Assembly (NCBI RefSeq): GCF_041102575.1
Contig: NZ_JBGCUE010000001.1
Location: 1 to 64,000, forward strand
Length of the DNA stretch: 64,000 nt
Reading direction: 5' to 3'
Origin: Tenuifilum sp. 4138str
GTDB taxonomy: Bacteria > Bacteroidota > Bacteroidia > Bacteroidales > Tenuifilaceae
In this document: one piece after another, positions 17,796 through 27,337 of the stretch
Numbering within the stretch: position 1 is the stretch's first letter
Layout of the letters: every line of letters begins with the position of its first letter
The notes under the pieces: generated by a model
What the model was told of the DNA's origin: nothing
The model's database searches: none
What the model saw: only the letters and a program-made list of their open reading frames with translations
Position numbers and translations under genes: made by a program

Positions 17796-18085
17796 AGTTT
17801 TTGTTTTTTTGTTATATGTTGATATTTAGATGATTATGTTACTTCTAATCAGTTATTTGTCGTTTTGCAAGGTTAAGTATTGTTAACCAATTTTCAAAGA
17901 GTTGTTTAGATTTACAAAATATGTTAAGAAACATAAGTCGGAAAACCTTTGAAAACAATGATATTCCTAACAATTCGTAATGAATTTAGCGATTGAATTC
18001 AGGGTAAAAAATCTCTACGTTGTAATAGCTTTTTTAAACTTTGTTGGGGTTATCTTGTTAATGCAACAAATAATTCAAAAATAGA

Positions 18086-18637
18086 ATGAACGAAATATTA
18101 CAATCAATTCAACAGCGCCGAAGCGCTATGGCCTTTAGCCCTGAGCCAATTCCAAATGAGCATTTAATTCAGCTTTTTAGGGCTGCCATACTAGCTCCAT
18201 CGGCATATAACGAACAGCCCTGGTTGTTTTTTGTTGCAAACAGGGGAAATACCTCAGCCTTTGAAAGTGTGCTTAATACCTTAGCCCCTGCCAACCAGGA
18301 GTGGGCTAAGAGTGCAGGTGCATTAGTGGTTACAGCAGCCCGTAAAAACTACACCAGAACAGGTGAGTCCAACTACTATGCCCTGCACGATTTGGGAATG
18401 GCTACAGCCATGTTTTTAGTTCAGGCTCAATCCATGGGTTATGTTACACATATGATGGGCGGCTTTGACCATATAAGCATTAGGAGTGCTATTAAACTTG
18501 ATGATGGCTACCAAATTGGAGCGGTAATTGCTTTAGGAAAACCCGGAAGCATCGAAAATCTTAACCCTCAGAATAAACAAAGAGAACTGTCGCCACGGAT
18601 TAGGCTGGAGCTTGAAAAGATCTTAAGAATTCTTTAA
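18086..18637 (+). CDS. Nitroreductase-family oxidoreductase
   Basis: This is a 183-aa FMN-dependent NAD(P)H oxidoreductase-type protein. It has the family N-terminus QQRRSAMAFSPEPIPNEHL, followed by LAPSAYNEQPW (flavin-contacting loop, about residues 36-46), a central LHDLGMATAMFLVQAQSMG helix and a final MGGFD..A IALGKPG segment. It may reduce nitro compounds, quinones or flavin; the natural substrate is unknown. It is a single gene with about 290 bp of upstream spacer and an intrinsic terminator directly after the stop. Confidence 0.9.
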   Translation: MNEILQSIQQRRSAMAFSPEPIPNEHLIQLFRAAILAPSAYNEQPWLFFVANRGNTSAFESVLNTLAPANQEWAKSAGALVVTAARKNYTRTGESNYYALHDLGMATAMFLVQAQSMGYVTHMMGGFDHISIRSAIKLDDGYQIGAVIALGKPGSIENLNPQNKQRELSPRIRLELEKILRIL

Positions 18638-18644
18638 AATTATA

Positions 18645-18682
18645 AAACCCGGACCATTTATATTATTGATCCGGGTTTACTT
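18645..18682. terminator. Terminator after the nitroreductase gene
   Basis: A 9-bp stem AAACCCGGA/TCCGGGTTT with a 16-nt loop lies between convergent genes, with a T-rich tract after it on the + strand. Confidence 0.75.
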
Positions 18683-18700
18683 TTAAAATCACTTTAGGGA

Positions 18701-20599
18701 TTAAAGCATAAAGCTTTCGACCATATGTATAAGTTGTTGCGCTTGGCTATTTAGCTCTTCAGCACTTGATGCAATTTCCTCAGCCAGCGATGCGTTATGC
18801 TGAGTGAGTTGATTTAGCTGTTGGATAGAGTCGTTTACTTGGTTAGCCCCTGCGTTTTGTTCCACGCTTGCAGCAGCAATTTCTTGAACTAATTCAGCAG
18901 TTTTCTCAATTTGAGGTACAATTGATTCAAATTGTTTACCAGCCGATTCCGCAGTACTAACACTTGAGTTTGAAAACTGTCCAATTTCATCGGCAGCCGT
19001 CCTACTACGTTCAGCCAACTTACGAACCTCAGCGGCAACAACCGCAAAACCTTTACCATGCTCTCCGGCACGGGCAGCCTCTACGGCTGCATTCAGTGCA
19101 AGTATATTTGTTTGAAATGCAATGTCGGTTATAATATTTATTTTTTCATTGATCAGCATCATGGACTTTATTGCTGATGTTACTGACTCTTTCCCTTTTT
19201 TTCCACCTTCAGCTGCCGATTTTGAAATTTTTTCGGTTTCCTTTGCATTGTTGGTGTTTTGCTGAATGCTTGAAACCATTTGTTCCATTGAACTGCTGAT
19301 TTCTTCTACTGACGATGCTTGTTCATTGGTTCGTTCCGATAGCTGTTGGCTACCTTGGCTCATTTGTGAGGCTGCTTGGGTGAAGCTTTCCGCAGCATCT
19401 CTAATACCAGAAATCATCTCTTTAAGGTTATTAACCATGTTTTTCATAGCAAGGTAAACCTGGCCAATCTCATCGGCAGGGATATTGTCGTTCATTTGTA
19501 TTGATAAGTCGCCATTGGCAACTCTATTGGTAACCACTACCAGCTTATTTAATGGGCTAAGTATTCGGCGCAGTGCCAGTACTAAAAGAGTTATTCCAAT
19601 TGCCAGCATTACTAATCCAATGCTTATTTGATACCACATCATCGCCCGAGCATTGGCTGTTATATAGCTCATTGGAATCGAAAGCCTAACCTGCCAGGGT
19701 AATTGGCTGTTGCCTACATAAATTGGGACTTTAACATTAAGCCAATCATTTTCTTCTTCTTTAACTTCCTGACCATCCTTAAGTAGCTTTATTTGACGGG
19801 CATAATCGGTAGGGTCTAATTCCTTGAGCGATTTTCCAATCTGGTCTGCATTAATGGTTGAAGCCACAATAACTCCCTCATTACTGAGAATTGAAATATT
19901 TGCTCCTCGCTCAAGCAAGTAAGATTTTGACACCATTTCCTGAATGAAGTCAATAGTATAGTCAATACCTGTTACCCCAATAAACCTGTCGTTGCCAATG
20001 ATTGGAGCCATAAACGACACCATGTAAACCATCTTCCCCTGAACCGGATAGTAAACAGGTTCTGTTACAAAGTCAGTTTTTAGCTCTTTGGGTCTAAAAT
20101 ACCAGGGTGCCTTACTGGGGTCGGTATAATCTATTAATGGCTCAATTACATATGAACCATTTTCTGATTTTGTTAAATAGGATATAAATCGTCCAGTTTC
20201 ATCATGCCCGGGTTTGTTGATAAATTGGTTGTCTTTTCCATCGAAGGCGTTAGGTTCAAAGCAAAGAGTGAACCCGAGGTAATCGGGGTCGCTGAGTAGA
20301 ACCTGGCCGGCCATTCGTTGTGCTTGCTCCCGGCTAATCGCATTGCCTGTTCCTGAAATTGTAACATAGCTTAAGGCATCGGCTATAGCTCTTGCTGAGA
20401 GCATGGCCTTATTCATTTTATGCTTTATAAGATCGGCGTAATTTTTTGAAACTGCAACAGCTTCGGCCTTGGCATCGTCAATTGCAACCCTTCTGGCATT
20501 CATTGCACTAAACATTACCTGGGCTGAGATTATTAAAAAGATGCTTCCGCCAACCAGTAATGAAAGTTTTACCAGAATCGACTTTGATCTTAGTTTCAT
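18701..20599 (-). CDS. Methyl-accepting chemotaxis protein with dCache sensor
   Basis: This is a 632-aa transmembrane chemoreceptor. TM1 is at about 8-30; the extracytoplasmic dCache-type ligand domain spans about 40-315 and carries the typical [18 protein letters not shown]-like and APWYFRP segments; TM2 is at about 318-342, then HAMP to about 395. The cytoplasmic signalling domain holds the hairpin tip [26 protein letters not shown] at about 500-530 (quoted in part as [17 protein letters not shown]) where CheA/CheW bind. There is no NWxxF pentapeptide at the C-terminus, so CheR/CheB tethering is not expected. It is 6 bp downstream of the outer-membrane protein gene on the same strand. The ligand is unknown. 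Confidence 0.92.
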   Translation of the reverse strand: MKLRSKSILVKLSLLVGGSIFLIISAQVMFSAMNARRVAIDDAKAEAVAVSKNYADLIKHKMNKAMLSARAIADALSYVTISGTGNAISREQAQRMAGQVLLSDPDYLGFTLCFEPNAFDGKDNQFINKPGHDETGRFISYLTKSENGSYVIEPLIDYTDPSKAPWYFRPKELKTDFVTEPVYYPVQGKMVYMVSFMAPIIGNDRFIGVTGIDYTIDFIQEMVSKSYLLERGANISILSNEGVIVASTINADQIGKSLKELDPTDYARQIKLLKDGQEVKEEENDWLNVKVPIYVGNSQLPWQVRLSIPMSYITANARAMMWYQISIGLVMLAIGITLLVLALRRILSPLNKLVVVTNRVANGDLSIQMNDNIPADEIGQVYLAMKNMVNNLKEMISGIRDAAESFTQAASQMSQGSQQLSERTNEQASSVEEISSSMEQMVSSIQQNTNNAKETEKISKSAAEGGKKGKESVTSAIKSMMLINEKINIITDIAFQTNILALNAAVEAARAGEHGKGFAVVAAEVRKLAERSRTAADEIGQFSNSSVSTAESAGKQFESIVPQIEKTAELVQEIAAASVEQNAGANQVNDSIQQLNQLTQHNASLAEEIASSAEELNSQAQQLIHMVESFML

Positions 20600-20605
20600 A
20601 CCCTC

Positions 20606-21325
20606 TTACTTTAAGGTTAGTCCTACAACAAAATACACATCCTCCTTGGCAGGGTTTAATATGAATGAGGCTGATAGAGGTAAGGAAAAATGGTCAGTTA
20701 CCTTTACATCTTTAGAAACTGTAAATCCCAAATTGACTATGTTGGCGCCTGTGTGGTAGAGCCCCTTTGCTGGCGTTCCACCTAGAAATACATCTATTGA
20801 ATAGTCATTAAGGTTAAACGGATAACCCACCTCGAAATAGGTGGAGTAATACTGATTGCCATCGGCATCGCGATCGTTTCCGTAAAAGAACGTGGCGGCT
20901 AGCGCCCTAAGCGGAAAACTCTCAGTCCCATTCCAGGCAAGTGTGACTTCAAGGGCATGGCCGGTTATCTTTCTGTCCCACTTAAAGTATTTAATTGAGG
21001 CCATGTCCGCTTCGTTTTCATTGTAGTAGTCAAATAGGGTTGCGGAAAAACCTCCAATAGCGTATGTAATATACAGATCTACTTCAGCGTAGTTCTGGTT
21101 AAAACTGTATGAAGCCCAACTTCCGATGCTAAAATTACCTACTGATAGCGACAGATCAGGTTGAAAGTTTGGGCTGGAGTTATATAGCAAACCCCTCCAA
21201 ATATACCTGCTTACAATGTTAATGCTGTAATCAACTGAAACATTTGAATTGGAACTTGATGTTTCTTGCGCAATTGAAACTGAACCAGTCAGAATAATTG
21301 CCAAACCAATTATTATCCTTTTCAT
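20606..21325 (-). CDS. Small outer-membrane beta-barrel protein (TorF/Gcw_chp-like)
   Basis: This 239-aa protein has a signal peptide (about 1-19, ending SVSIAQ) and an alternating-residue beta-barrel pattern ending in VYFVVGLTLK. The N-terminal VDYSINIVSRYIWRGL phrase is typical of the TorF/Gcw_chp putative porin group. I infer a small barrel or pore; the transported solute is unknown. It is the promoter-proximal gene of a two-gene unit with the chemoreceptor (6-bp gap). This hints that uptake or sensing of one ligand class is shared, but this is context only. A 10-bp palindrome lies upstream. Confidence 0.7.
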   Translation of the reverse strand: MKRIIIGLAIILTGSVSIAQETSSSNSNVSVDYSINIVSRYIWRGLLYNSSPNFQPDLSLSVGNFSIGSWASYSFNQNYAEVDLYITYAIGGFSATLFDYYNENEADMASIKYFKWDRKITGHALEVTLAWNGTESFPLRALAATFFYGNDRDADGNQYYSTYFEVGYPFNLNDYSIDVFLGGTPAKGLYHTGANIVNLGFTVSKDVKVTDHFSLPLSASFILNPAKEDVYFVVGLTLK

Positions 21326-21351
21326 GTGGTTGATTTTTTTGTGTTATCTTA

Positions 21352-21361
21352 AACGTACGTT
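21352..21361. promoter_or_regulatory. Palindrome upstream of the outer-membrane protein gene
   Basis: AACGTACGTT is a perfect 10-bp palindrome 27 bp upstream of the start codon. It is a possible operator; no regulator is known from this context. Confidence 0.3.
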
Positions 21362-21420
21362 CAATAACATGAAAAGGTTTAGTTTCAATATTTGAAATTT
21401 TGGTGATATTTATCACCTTT

Positions 21421-24261
21421 TTAATGCCTATTACATATGGAATTGAAACTACAGTTTTCGCATAGCTTGATGTTTGATGTCTGTGAAAATGGGCTATCAT
21501 CAACTATTCTGTATATCAATGATTTTAGGTAGCTAATAAATTCTTCCCAAAACTCATCGGTATCCGGAACTTCGGTGCTTGGTATTCCGTCGGTGCTGCG
21601 AACATACCAAAGCAGAATGTCAACATCACCATTGCCTAAACTATTTTCTTGGGTATAAATGAACTTGTAAACAAGTTGCTGGAACAGTCCATCCTTATCG
21701 ATTTTCCCATCAAAATCGCTGATGTTGCTAATTTTAGTTTTGGCTGGTTCGTGCTTACCGGTTTTAAAATCTACAATGGTCAGTTTCCCATTTTTGAGTT
21801 CCAAACGGTCGATTTTTCCGCCAAGTCGGACGTTTAAGGCTTTGCCGTTAAGTTCAATTGGTATTACCGTTTCAACTTCTTCCTCTATTGCCAACAGCTT
21901 GTATGGTGTCCTGTTAGGGTCGGAACTTAGGGCATTCCTTACCATCCAGTTCACCCTTTCCAGCAGCAACCTATTCCGCCCGTTCAGCTCATCGATATTT
22001 CCGTTAAACTTACTAATTTCTTTAAAAGCCCTAAAAACAGTTTCTTCAACTAATCCAAGCTGGTTAAGTCTGTTCTGGATCTGGTCTTTTGTCACTTCTT
22101 TACCAACAAAACCGCTATAGATTTGTTCCATTGCTTTATGGAATACGCTGCCAATGCCCATGGCATCGAGCTCTTCATCGAGCTCATCGGGGGCTGATAT
22201 GCCCAACACTCTGTTAAAAAAGAAACTTAAGGAGCAGTTCTTAAACTCCGATAGAGCCGATGGGGAGAGGTACCTACTGCCCTCAGTTGTTTCAAAATAC
22301 TTGCTTAATCTTTTAGCAATGGCCTCATTTTTAGTCACCTCAATAGGTCTTTCGCTATTTACGCCAAGATCAAAGTTAACGGTTACTTCTTTTATGTTTA
22401 GGTTTGACTCCATTTGAAGCTGCTTAACAAAGCGACTTAGTTCACCCGATTTTAATCCCTCGGTTATGTTTGTGTATACAAGGTAGATATTTTCGGCGCG
22501 TTGCATTAAGCGGTAAAAGTAGTAGGCGTATACCGCATTTTGGTGCTTGTAGTCGGGCAATCCGTATGCTTGCCGTAGGGTAGGCACTATGAACGATGGG
22601 CTAAAGTGGCTTCCCGGTAAAAGATTGTCGTTTACCGAGAGAATTACAAGGTTTTTAAAGTCGAGGTTACGGGTTTCCAGGAAACCCATTATCTGTATAC
22701 CCGAAAGAGGCTCGCCTATAAACGATACTCTTTGCTCAGCTAAAGCTTTGGTTAGGTATGAGCGGAACGTTTTGTTGGAGTATTCTTCATTTATCTCCGA
22801 TATCACTAGGCTTAACCGTTTTAAGGCTCGATTAATGGTAAGCAGGTATTCAACTTCAAGCTTAAGCTTATCGTCGTTAGCATCCATTTCATGGGTTAAT
22901 CGGCTAACAATTGAGTTAATGCACGTGGCAAGGTAGTTTGCCAGCTCTGAACCCTTGGTTACAGGCTTGAAAATTTGCTCCAGGATGTCGCTTCCACTAA
23001 AGGTGTCGGGGGGGATGTTTAGTAATTGCCTATCGATGATTATATCCCTTATCCTATTGGCCTCGTCGGGGCACGCAAGTTGAATGTAGGGATGCGATAG
23101 TATTAGCAGAACATCGCGGTAGTAGAACTTGGTTTGTTTATCGCTCGATTTTTGGAGAGTTAGCAGGGCATCAATAAAAGAGTAGGCCGAAGTTTCGCGC
23201 AGCGGATACTCCATGGTAATATTGGCATTACTGTACTTCTCGGGTAATGCCGTGAGCAGCGGAAGCAAAAGTTTCTCGTCGGGTAAAACCACTGCCGTGG
23301 TTAGCTCATTAGTGTTGTTAATGTTTAGCTCATCAAGAATATCGGGAACAATTTTGGTTTGTGTTACTTCCGATGGCGATGAAATAAGTGTTACCTTTTT
23401 GCTAGAGCCTTTATTCCCAATGAAATCAAAGGTTGTGTTGCTAAGAGCATTCGGAAACAGTTTAAGATTCTGGCGCATGAATAGTCCTGCCTCGTGATCG
23501 ACACCTGTTGGGGAGTTTATGTAGTAATTGTCGTAGTCCCAATAGAAAAGCGCTCTTTCTCCACTTTTTAGAAGCAAAAGCAATCGTTGTTCCGACTTGC
23601 TTAGTGCGTTAAACCCAATAAAAACAAATTTTTGATTTGGTATGGCTGATGTGCCGCCCTCCAATTCCTTTACGGCTAGCCGGTAAGCTAATCCCTCGTA
23701 GGCTATTCCTTCCGATATTAAGCTGTTGGTAAAGGCATTGTAAATTCCGTAAAGGTTTGCCCAAATTTTTGAGTAGCGTGAACGAATTAGCGATTCGCCC
23801 TCGGATGAAACAAGGTTTAGGAATTTTTCAATTAGTTCAATAGTTTCCTTATCAAACTCGTTGAATTGCTGCTCAATTTCCTTAAGGTCGTTGATATTGG
23901 TGAATAGCTTTTTAGGGTCAACCAGGTATTTGTCAATCTGGTCGAAATCGGAAAGCATTACATTTCCCCAGAAGTAAAACTCATCGTAAGGTTCAAGGCT
24001 GTGGGTGGCCTGGCAATAAACTTTGTAAAGCTTATAGTTGAGCATTAGCGGGTCGGCTGGTTTTACACCAGAATAGCTGAACATCAGGTCGCTAATGGTT
24101 GTTGTTTCAGGCAACCAAATAGGTTTAGCAATTTGCTTGCTAAGGTATCTGCTGAAGAAAAGCGATGCCCTTCGGTTTGGAAAAACCAGGGTTAATTTTG
24201 AAATATCATTTCCGTGTGTTGAGTATAAATGCTCTGCAACAGTCTCAAGAAATGGTTTCAT
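21421..24261 (-). CDS. AddB/RexB-like PD-(D/E)XK nuclease subunit with Fe-S cluster motif
   Basis: This 946-aa protein is the partner-type subunit of a RecBCD-like double-strand break repair complex. The N-terminal half is a degenerate UvrD-like fold without a Walker A motif: the expected position reads LVFPNRRASLFF. The C-terminal nuclease domain carries LTIVDFKTGKHEP (catalytic Asp and Lys, about residue 845). One Cys in SEFKNCSLSFFF (about 695) plus three Cys in the final CENCSFNSICNRH fit the AddB Fe-S cluster staple. The AddA-like helicase is 3 kb upstream on the same strand, separated by three unrelated genes. A hairpin GGTGATA/TATCACC lies just past the stop but lacks a T-run in the sense direction. 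Confidence 0.85.
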   Translation of the reverse strand: MKPFLETVAEHLYSTHGNDISKLTLVFPNRRASLFFSRYLSKQIAKPIWLPETTTISDLMFSYSGVKPADPLMLNYKLYKVYCQATHSLEPYDEFYFWGNVMLSDFDQIDKYLVDPKKLFTNINDLKEIEQQFNEFDKETIELIEKFLNLVSSEGESLIRSRYSKIWANLYGIYNAFTNSLISEGIAYEGLAYRLAVKELEGGTSAIPNQKFVFIGFNALSKSEQRLLLLLKSGERALFYWDYDNYYINSPTGVDHEAGLFMRQNLKLFPNALSNTTFDFIGNKGSSKKVTLISSPSEVTQTKIVPDILDELNINNTNELTTAVVLPDEKLLLPLLTALPEKYSNANITMEYPLRETSAYSFIDALLTLQKSSDKQTKFYYRDVLLILSHPYIQLACPDEANRIRDIIIDRQLLNIPPDTFSGSDILEQIFKPVTKGSELANYLATCINSIVSRLTHEMDANDDKLKLEVEYLLTINRALKRLSLVISEINEEYSNKTFRSYLTKALAEQRVSFIGEPLSGIQIMGFLETRNLDFKNLVILSVNDNLLPGSHFSPSFIVPTLRQAYGLPDYKHQNAVYAYYFYRLMQRAENIYLVYTNITEGLKSGELSRFVKQLQMESNLNIKEVTVNFDLGVNSERPIEVTKNEAIAKRLSKYFETTEGSRYLSPSALSEFKNCSLSFFFNRVLGISAPDELDEELDAMGIGSVFHKAMEQIYSGFVGKEVTKDQIQNRLNQLGLVEETVFRAFKEISKFNGNIDELNGRNRLLLERVNWMVRNALSSDPNRTPYKLLAIEEEVETVIPIELNGKALNVRLGGKIDRLELKNGKLTIVDFKTGKHEPAKTKISNISDFDGKIDKDGLFQQLVYKFIYTQENSLGNGDVDILLWYVRSTDGIPSTEVPDTDEFWEEFISYLKSLIYRIVDDSPFSQTSNIKLCENCSFNSICNRH

Positions 24262-24269
24262 TTTTTTTG

Positions 24270-24749
24270 TTATAGTCGGTAAAAGTAAATTGCTTGCTCT
24301 TTAGTGCTGTCGCCAAATTGTGTAAAAAAGTTTTCGCTCATCAACTCCTCTTGGGTGTTGGGGTCAAGGTACATAACTGTAACCTTAACCTTTCCGGTAT
24401 CTTCGACCTTAAACTTAGCGTAGTTGTAAACAAATCCTTTTCCCTTTGGGTTTTGAATCAGCTTGTTTTCTGAGAAAACAACAAAGGCGTGCTCGTTTCC
24501 ACGTACGGCTTTAGGGGCAAAGTACTCGTAGGTGTCAATGGTCATACCTCCAATGGCATCGGGCGATTTGTCCTGTAATTCATTATCAGCAACCAGGGTG
24601 CACTTGGCGTAATGTATTACAACCCTTACATTGTAGCCTGTATTCAGGGCTGCCATAAGCTCATCGAAGTTTTTTAACGCCTTGGGCTGAGCAATTGCTG
24701 CCGTAAAGGCTGAAAGGGTTATGGCAATTAAAATGCTTACACGTTTCAT
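24270..24749 (-). CDS. VirK-like secreted protein
   Basis: This is a 159-aa exported protein of unclear function. It has a signal peptide (about 1-20, AAIAQ cleavage), then LKNFDELMAALNTGYNVRVVIHYAKCTL, which resembles the VirK (pfam VirK) pattern; I quote only its start, LKNFDELMAAL. There are no enzyme motifs. VirK family members are periplasmic or secreted and poorly understood. It ends 8 bp before the AddB-like gene, so it shares a transcript with it. Confidence in the family is moderate; confidence that this is a real secreted protein is high. Confidence 0.65.
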   Translation of the reverse strand: MKRVSILIAITLSAFTAAIAQPKALKNFDELMAALNTGYNVRVVIHYAKCTLVADNELQDKSPDAIGGMTIDTYEYFAPKAVRGNEHAFVVFSENKLIQNPKGKGFVYNYAKFKVEDTGKVKVTVMYLDPNTQEELMSENFFTQFGDSTKEQAIYFYRL

Positions 24750-24835
24750 ATTTTGTTTGTTTAAGTTCTTATCCGATTTAGTAACTGGTGTTAAAATAAT
24801 TACTTGACACTAAAATAGTTTCTTATTTTTTTATT

Positions 24836-25792
24836 CTAAACTTTGTTTTCAAACAATCGCCCCTGCCAGGTGTCGCGTTTTTCGAGCACATTTTCAAATG
24901 CAATCATCAGCTGGTCGGTTCTCAGGTTGCCCCAGGGTGGAACTGCCAGGTAGCGGGGTGGCGCTTCGCCAGTAAAACGTTCAATTACAAAGTTAGGGTT
25001 TAACCGCTCAATAAAATCGGCAAGAAAGTTAAAGTATTCGTCCATGCTGAACAGCATGAACCATTCAGGATTGGTTGTGTACTGCTGCTCCATAATTGTT
25101 CCCTTGATTATTTGCAGCTGATGAAATTTTACGGTGTGTAAGGGTAACTTTGAAATAATATCGGCTTCGGCAAGCATTTGCTCCTGGGTTTCGCCGGGTA
25201 GGCCAAAGATGAAGTGGGCTCCTACGCGTATTCCGCGTTTACTTGTTTCGTTAATAGCCCAAACCGATTGTTCAAAGGTATGCCCGCGATTAATAAGTTG
25301 CAAGGTCCTGTTGTAGCAGCTTTCCACTCCGTATTCAAGGGCAATGTAGTATTTGCTGTTGAGCTGCTGAAAGTAGTCAAGTTTAGCTTCATCCACACAG
25401 TCGGGGCGAGTTCCAATCACTAACCCAATAATCTTAGGGTGCGAAAGGGCTTCGCTGTAAAGCGCCCTTAACTTCTCCAATGGGGCATAGGTATTTGAGT
25501 AGGCCTGGAAGTATGCCAGGTATCGGTCGGCCCTCCTGTAACGCACTGCATGGAACTCAATCCCCTCCTCAATTTGCTGGGTAATCGATTTTTGTGGTGT
25601 GCAGTAGCTGGGGTTAAAGGCATCGTTGTTGCAGTAGGTGCAGCCTCCCAGGCCAACAGTGCCATCGCGGTTTGGGCAGGTGAAGCCTGCATCAATGGTT
25701 AACTTTTGAACCCTGCCCCCAAACTCCCTCTTAAAGTAGCCCGAGTAACTATTGTATCGGCGTGTGTCGCCCCAGGGGTAAACTTTAGTCAT
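24836..25792 (-). CDS. TIGR01212/YhcC-family radical SAM protein
   Basis: This is a 318-aa radical SAM enzyme of the YhcC/TIGR01212 group, whose reaction is not established. The cluster motif is spaced CX11CX2C (Cys39, Cys51, Cys54), characteristic of this group, followed by typical IGTRPDC and EYGVESCYNRTL and HFIFGLPGE segments. The open frame runs upstream to 25978, across a terminator and into the TlpA-like gene; the ATG at 25792 begins the conserved MTKVYPWGDTRRYNSYS and is the correct start. The terminator directly upstream isolates it from the TlpA-like gene, so it should have its own promoter in the short gap. Confidence 0.9.
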   Translation of the reverse strand: MTKVYPWGDTRRYNSYSGYFKREFGGRVQKLTIDAGFTCPNRDGTVGLGGCTYCNNDAFNPSYCTPQKSITQQIEEGIEFHAVRYRRADRYLAYFQAYSNTYAPLEKLRALYSEALSHPKIIGLVIGTRPDCVDEAKLDYFQQLNSKYYIALEYGVESCYNRTLQLINRGHTFEQSVWAINETSKRGIRVGAHFIFGLPGETQEQMLAEADIISKLPLHTVKFHQLQIIKGTIMEQQYTTNPEWFMLFSMDEYFNFLADFIERLNPNFVIERFTGEAPPRYLAVPPWGNLRTDQLMIAFENVLEKRDTWQGRLFENKV

Positions 25793-25836
25793 GTTTATAG
25801 CAAATAACCTGATAAAGATAGAAAAACCTTGCCAAA

Positions 25837-25864
25837 CAAAAAAAAGGCCGGCATTGCCGGCCTT
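25837..25864 (-). terminator. Terminator after the TlpA-like gene
   Basis: A 9-bp perfect stem AAGGCCGGC/GCCGGCCTT with a 3-nt loop runs into a T-run on the minus strand. Confidence 0.9.
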
Positions 25865-25883
25865 CAGGTATTTGGCGTAATCA

Positions 25884-27266
25884 TTAAATCTTTGCAAGCT
25901 CCTGGTCGAGCAGGGTACGGATTTCCTCCGACGATGGACGGGGTGCATTGGGGTTGATAATTTTACCATCGGCACCAATTAACACAAAGGTTGGGATTCC
26001 TTTAATCTGGTAATTCTTGGCGGCATCGGAACTCCAGGCACCATCGGCATGTAGCTGAACGCCACCCAATTTCTTTTCGGTTACCATTTTACGCCAGGCA
26101 TCCATGTCGTCGTCGAGCGATATCTTCACAAAAACAATCTTTTTCCCCTTGTAGTCTTTTTCCAGTTTGTCCAGGTGAGGAATCTCGCCGCGGCATGGGC
26201 CGCACCAGGTTGCCCAAAAGTCAATGTAAACCAGTTTGCCATTGAAGTCGGAAAGTGACACTGACTTGCCGTTTATATCGTTGTAGGTAAAAGTGGGGGC
26301 GCTGTTACCCGGGGCAATCTTTAGCTTTTCGTTGTAAACCGATTGAACCTCCTGTTTGTAAACAGGTGTGGTACAGGCAGCAAGGTAGTTGTTGCAAATA
26401 TCGTTCAGCTTCCAGAATTCACCAAACTGAATCTCTTCCATTAGGTACTGTTTCTTAACGTAATCCCTGATTTTAGGATTTGTGAAAATGCTGTCGATCA
26501 TGCTGAAAATAGCAGGAAGACGTTCTTGTGCAGGTTTCGACGATAGTTCCTTGAAGTTCTGAGCCTTTTGAATTCTGAGCTGTGCGTATGTTTCAACAAG
26601 CGAAGCGTACTCGTCGTAACTCAGGTGTTCGCCGTTGTTCATGTCCACATTGTCAAAGAATGAGTAATCGGCGCTGTCGGGGTTAAATTCTTCGCCCGAT
26701 AGGTAGGCCGAGTATTCGGGGTATTGGCTACGTAAGCGTAGCATGAAGTAGCGAACCCGGTTGGCCTCCATCTCAGCAAAGTTTTTGCTTTTGGCCTTTA
26801 ACGAATCGGTTTTCTGGAATAATTCCTTGCTTATGGAATCAATCTTTAATCCAAATTCGTTGAGGTTTAGCGAGAAAAGGTCGCGCCAACCGCGGAAAAT
26901 ATTTTGAAGTTCCTTGCTGCGTGAGCGTAGGTTTTGGTTCAGTTCGCTGTTGCTTCCACTGAAGCTAATGCCATCGGCATTGTTGGCGTCAACCTCAAAG
27001 TAACTGCTATCGCCGGGTTCAAGGTAAAGGGTTGTTTGTATTCGGCCCGATCTAACTTTGAGCATCGCAGGATTGGCCAGGTTTACCTTATGAACAAAAA
27101 GCCCATTTTCATTTAGGGATATGGTATCAATAGCATCGGGGCTAATAACAATTACCTTGTTGTCGGTACCATTTGTGTATCGACCAGCAAGTGTGGTCGG
27201 TTTTGGCTCCTTTGAGCCACATGCAACCATAGCGGGTATGGTTAAATAGATTAAATACTTTCGCAT
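25884..27266 (-). CDS. TlpA-like thiol-disulfide lipoprotein
   Basis: This 460-aa envelope redox protein has a lipobox ending in Cys16 (PAMVAC), predicting a membrane-anchored lipoprotein. A DUF4369-like beta-rich N-terminal domain is followed by a helical linker rich in charged residues, then a C-terminal TlpA/AhpC-TSA thioredoxin fold with WCGPC at 354-358 and the cis-Pro motif GIPTFVLI near 430. By family it reduces or shuffles disulfides in periplasmic proteins. The domain order is common in Bacteroidota. It is monocistronic, judged from the terminator right after it and the 71-bp gap to the helicase gene. Confidence 0.9.
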   Translation of the reverse strand: MRKYLIYLTIPAMVACGSKEPKPTTLAGRYTNGTDNKVIVISPDAIDTISLNENGLFVHKVNLANPAMLKVRSGRIQTTLYLEPGDSSYFEVDANNADGISFSGSNSELNQNLRSRSKELQNIFRGWRDLFSLNLNEFGLKIDSISKELFQKTDSLKAKSKNFAEMEANRVRYFMLRLRSQYPEYSAYLSGEEFNPDSADYSFFDNVDMNNGEHLSYDEYASLVETYAQLRIQKAQNFKELSSKPAQERLPAIFSMIDSIFTNPKIRDYVKKQYLMEEIQFGEFWKLNDICNNYLAACTTPVYKQEVQSVYNEKLKIAPGNSAPTFTYNDINGKSVSLSDFNGKLVYIDFWATWCGPCRGEIPHLDKLEKDYKGKKIVFVKISLDDDMDAWRKMVTEKKLGGVQLHADGAWSSDAAKNYQIKGIPTFVLIGADGKIINPNAPRPSSEEIRTLLDQELAKI

Positions 27267-27337
27267 TGTTAAACTGGTTTTGGTTAGTATTTAGCTAATT
27301 GATTGGTAAAGTTATTCATAATTACCGGATTTTTGAC

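Noticed and set aside
21402-21422. Intrinsic terminator between the AddB-like and outer-membrane protein genes
   Set aside because: The hairpin GGTGATA/TATCACC has a T-run on the + strand only; the genes here are on the minus strand.
25793-25978. 62-residue N-terminal extension of the radical SAM protein
   Set aside because: The extension crosses the terminator at 25837-25864 and the 3' end of the TlpA-like gene and lacks family similarity; the ATG at 25792 starts the conserved region.
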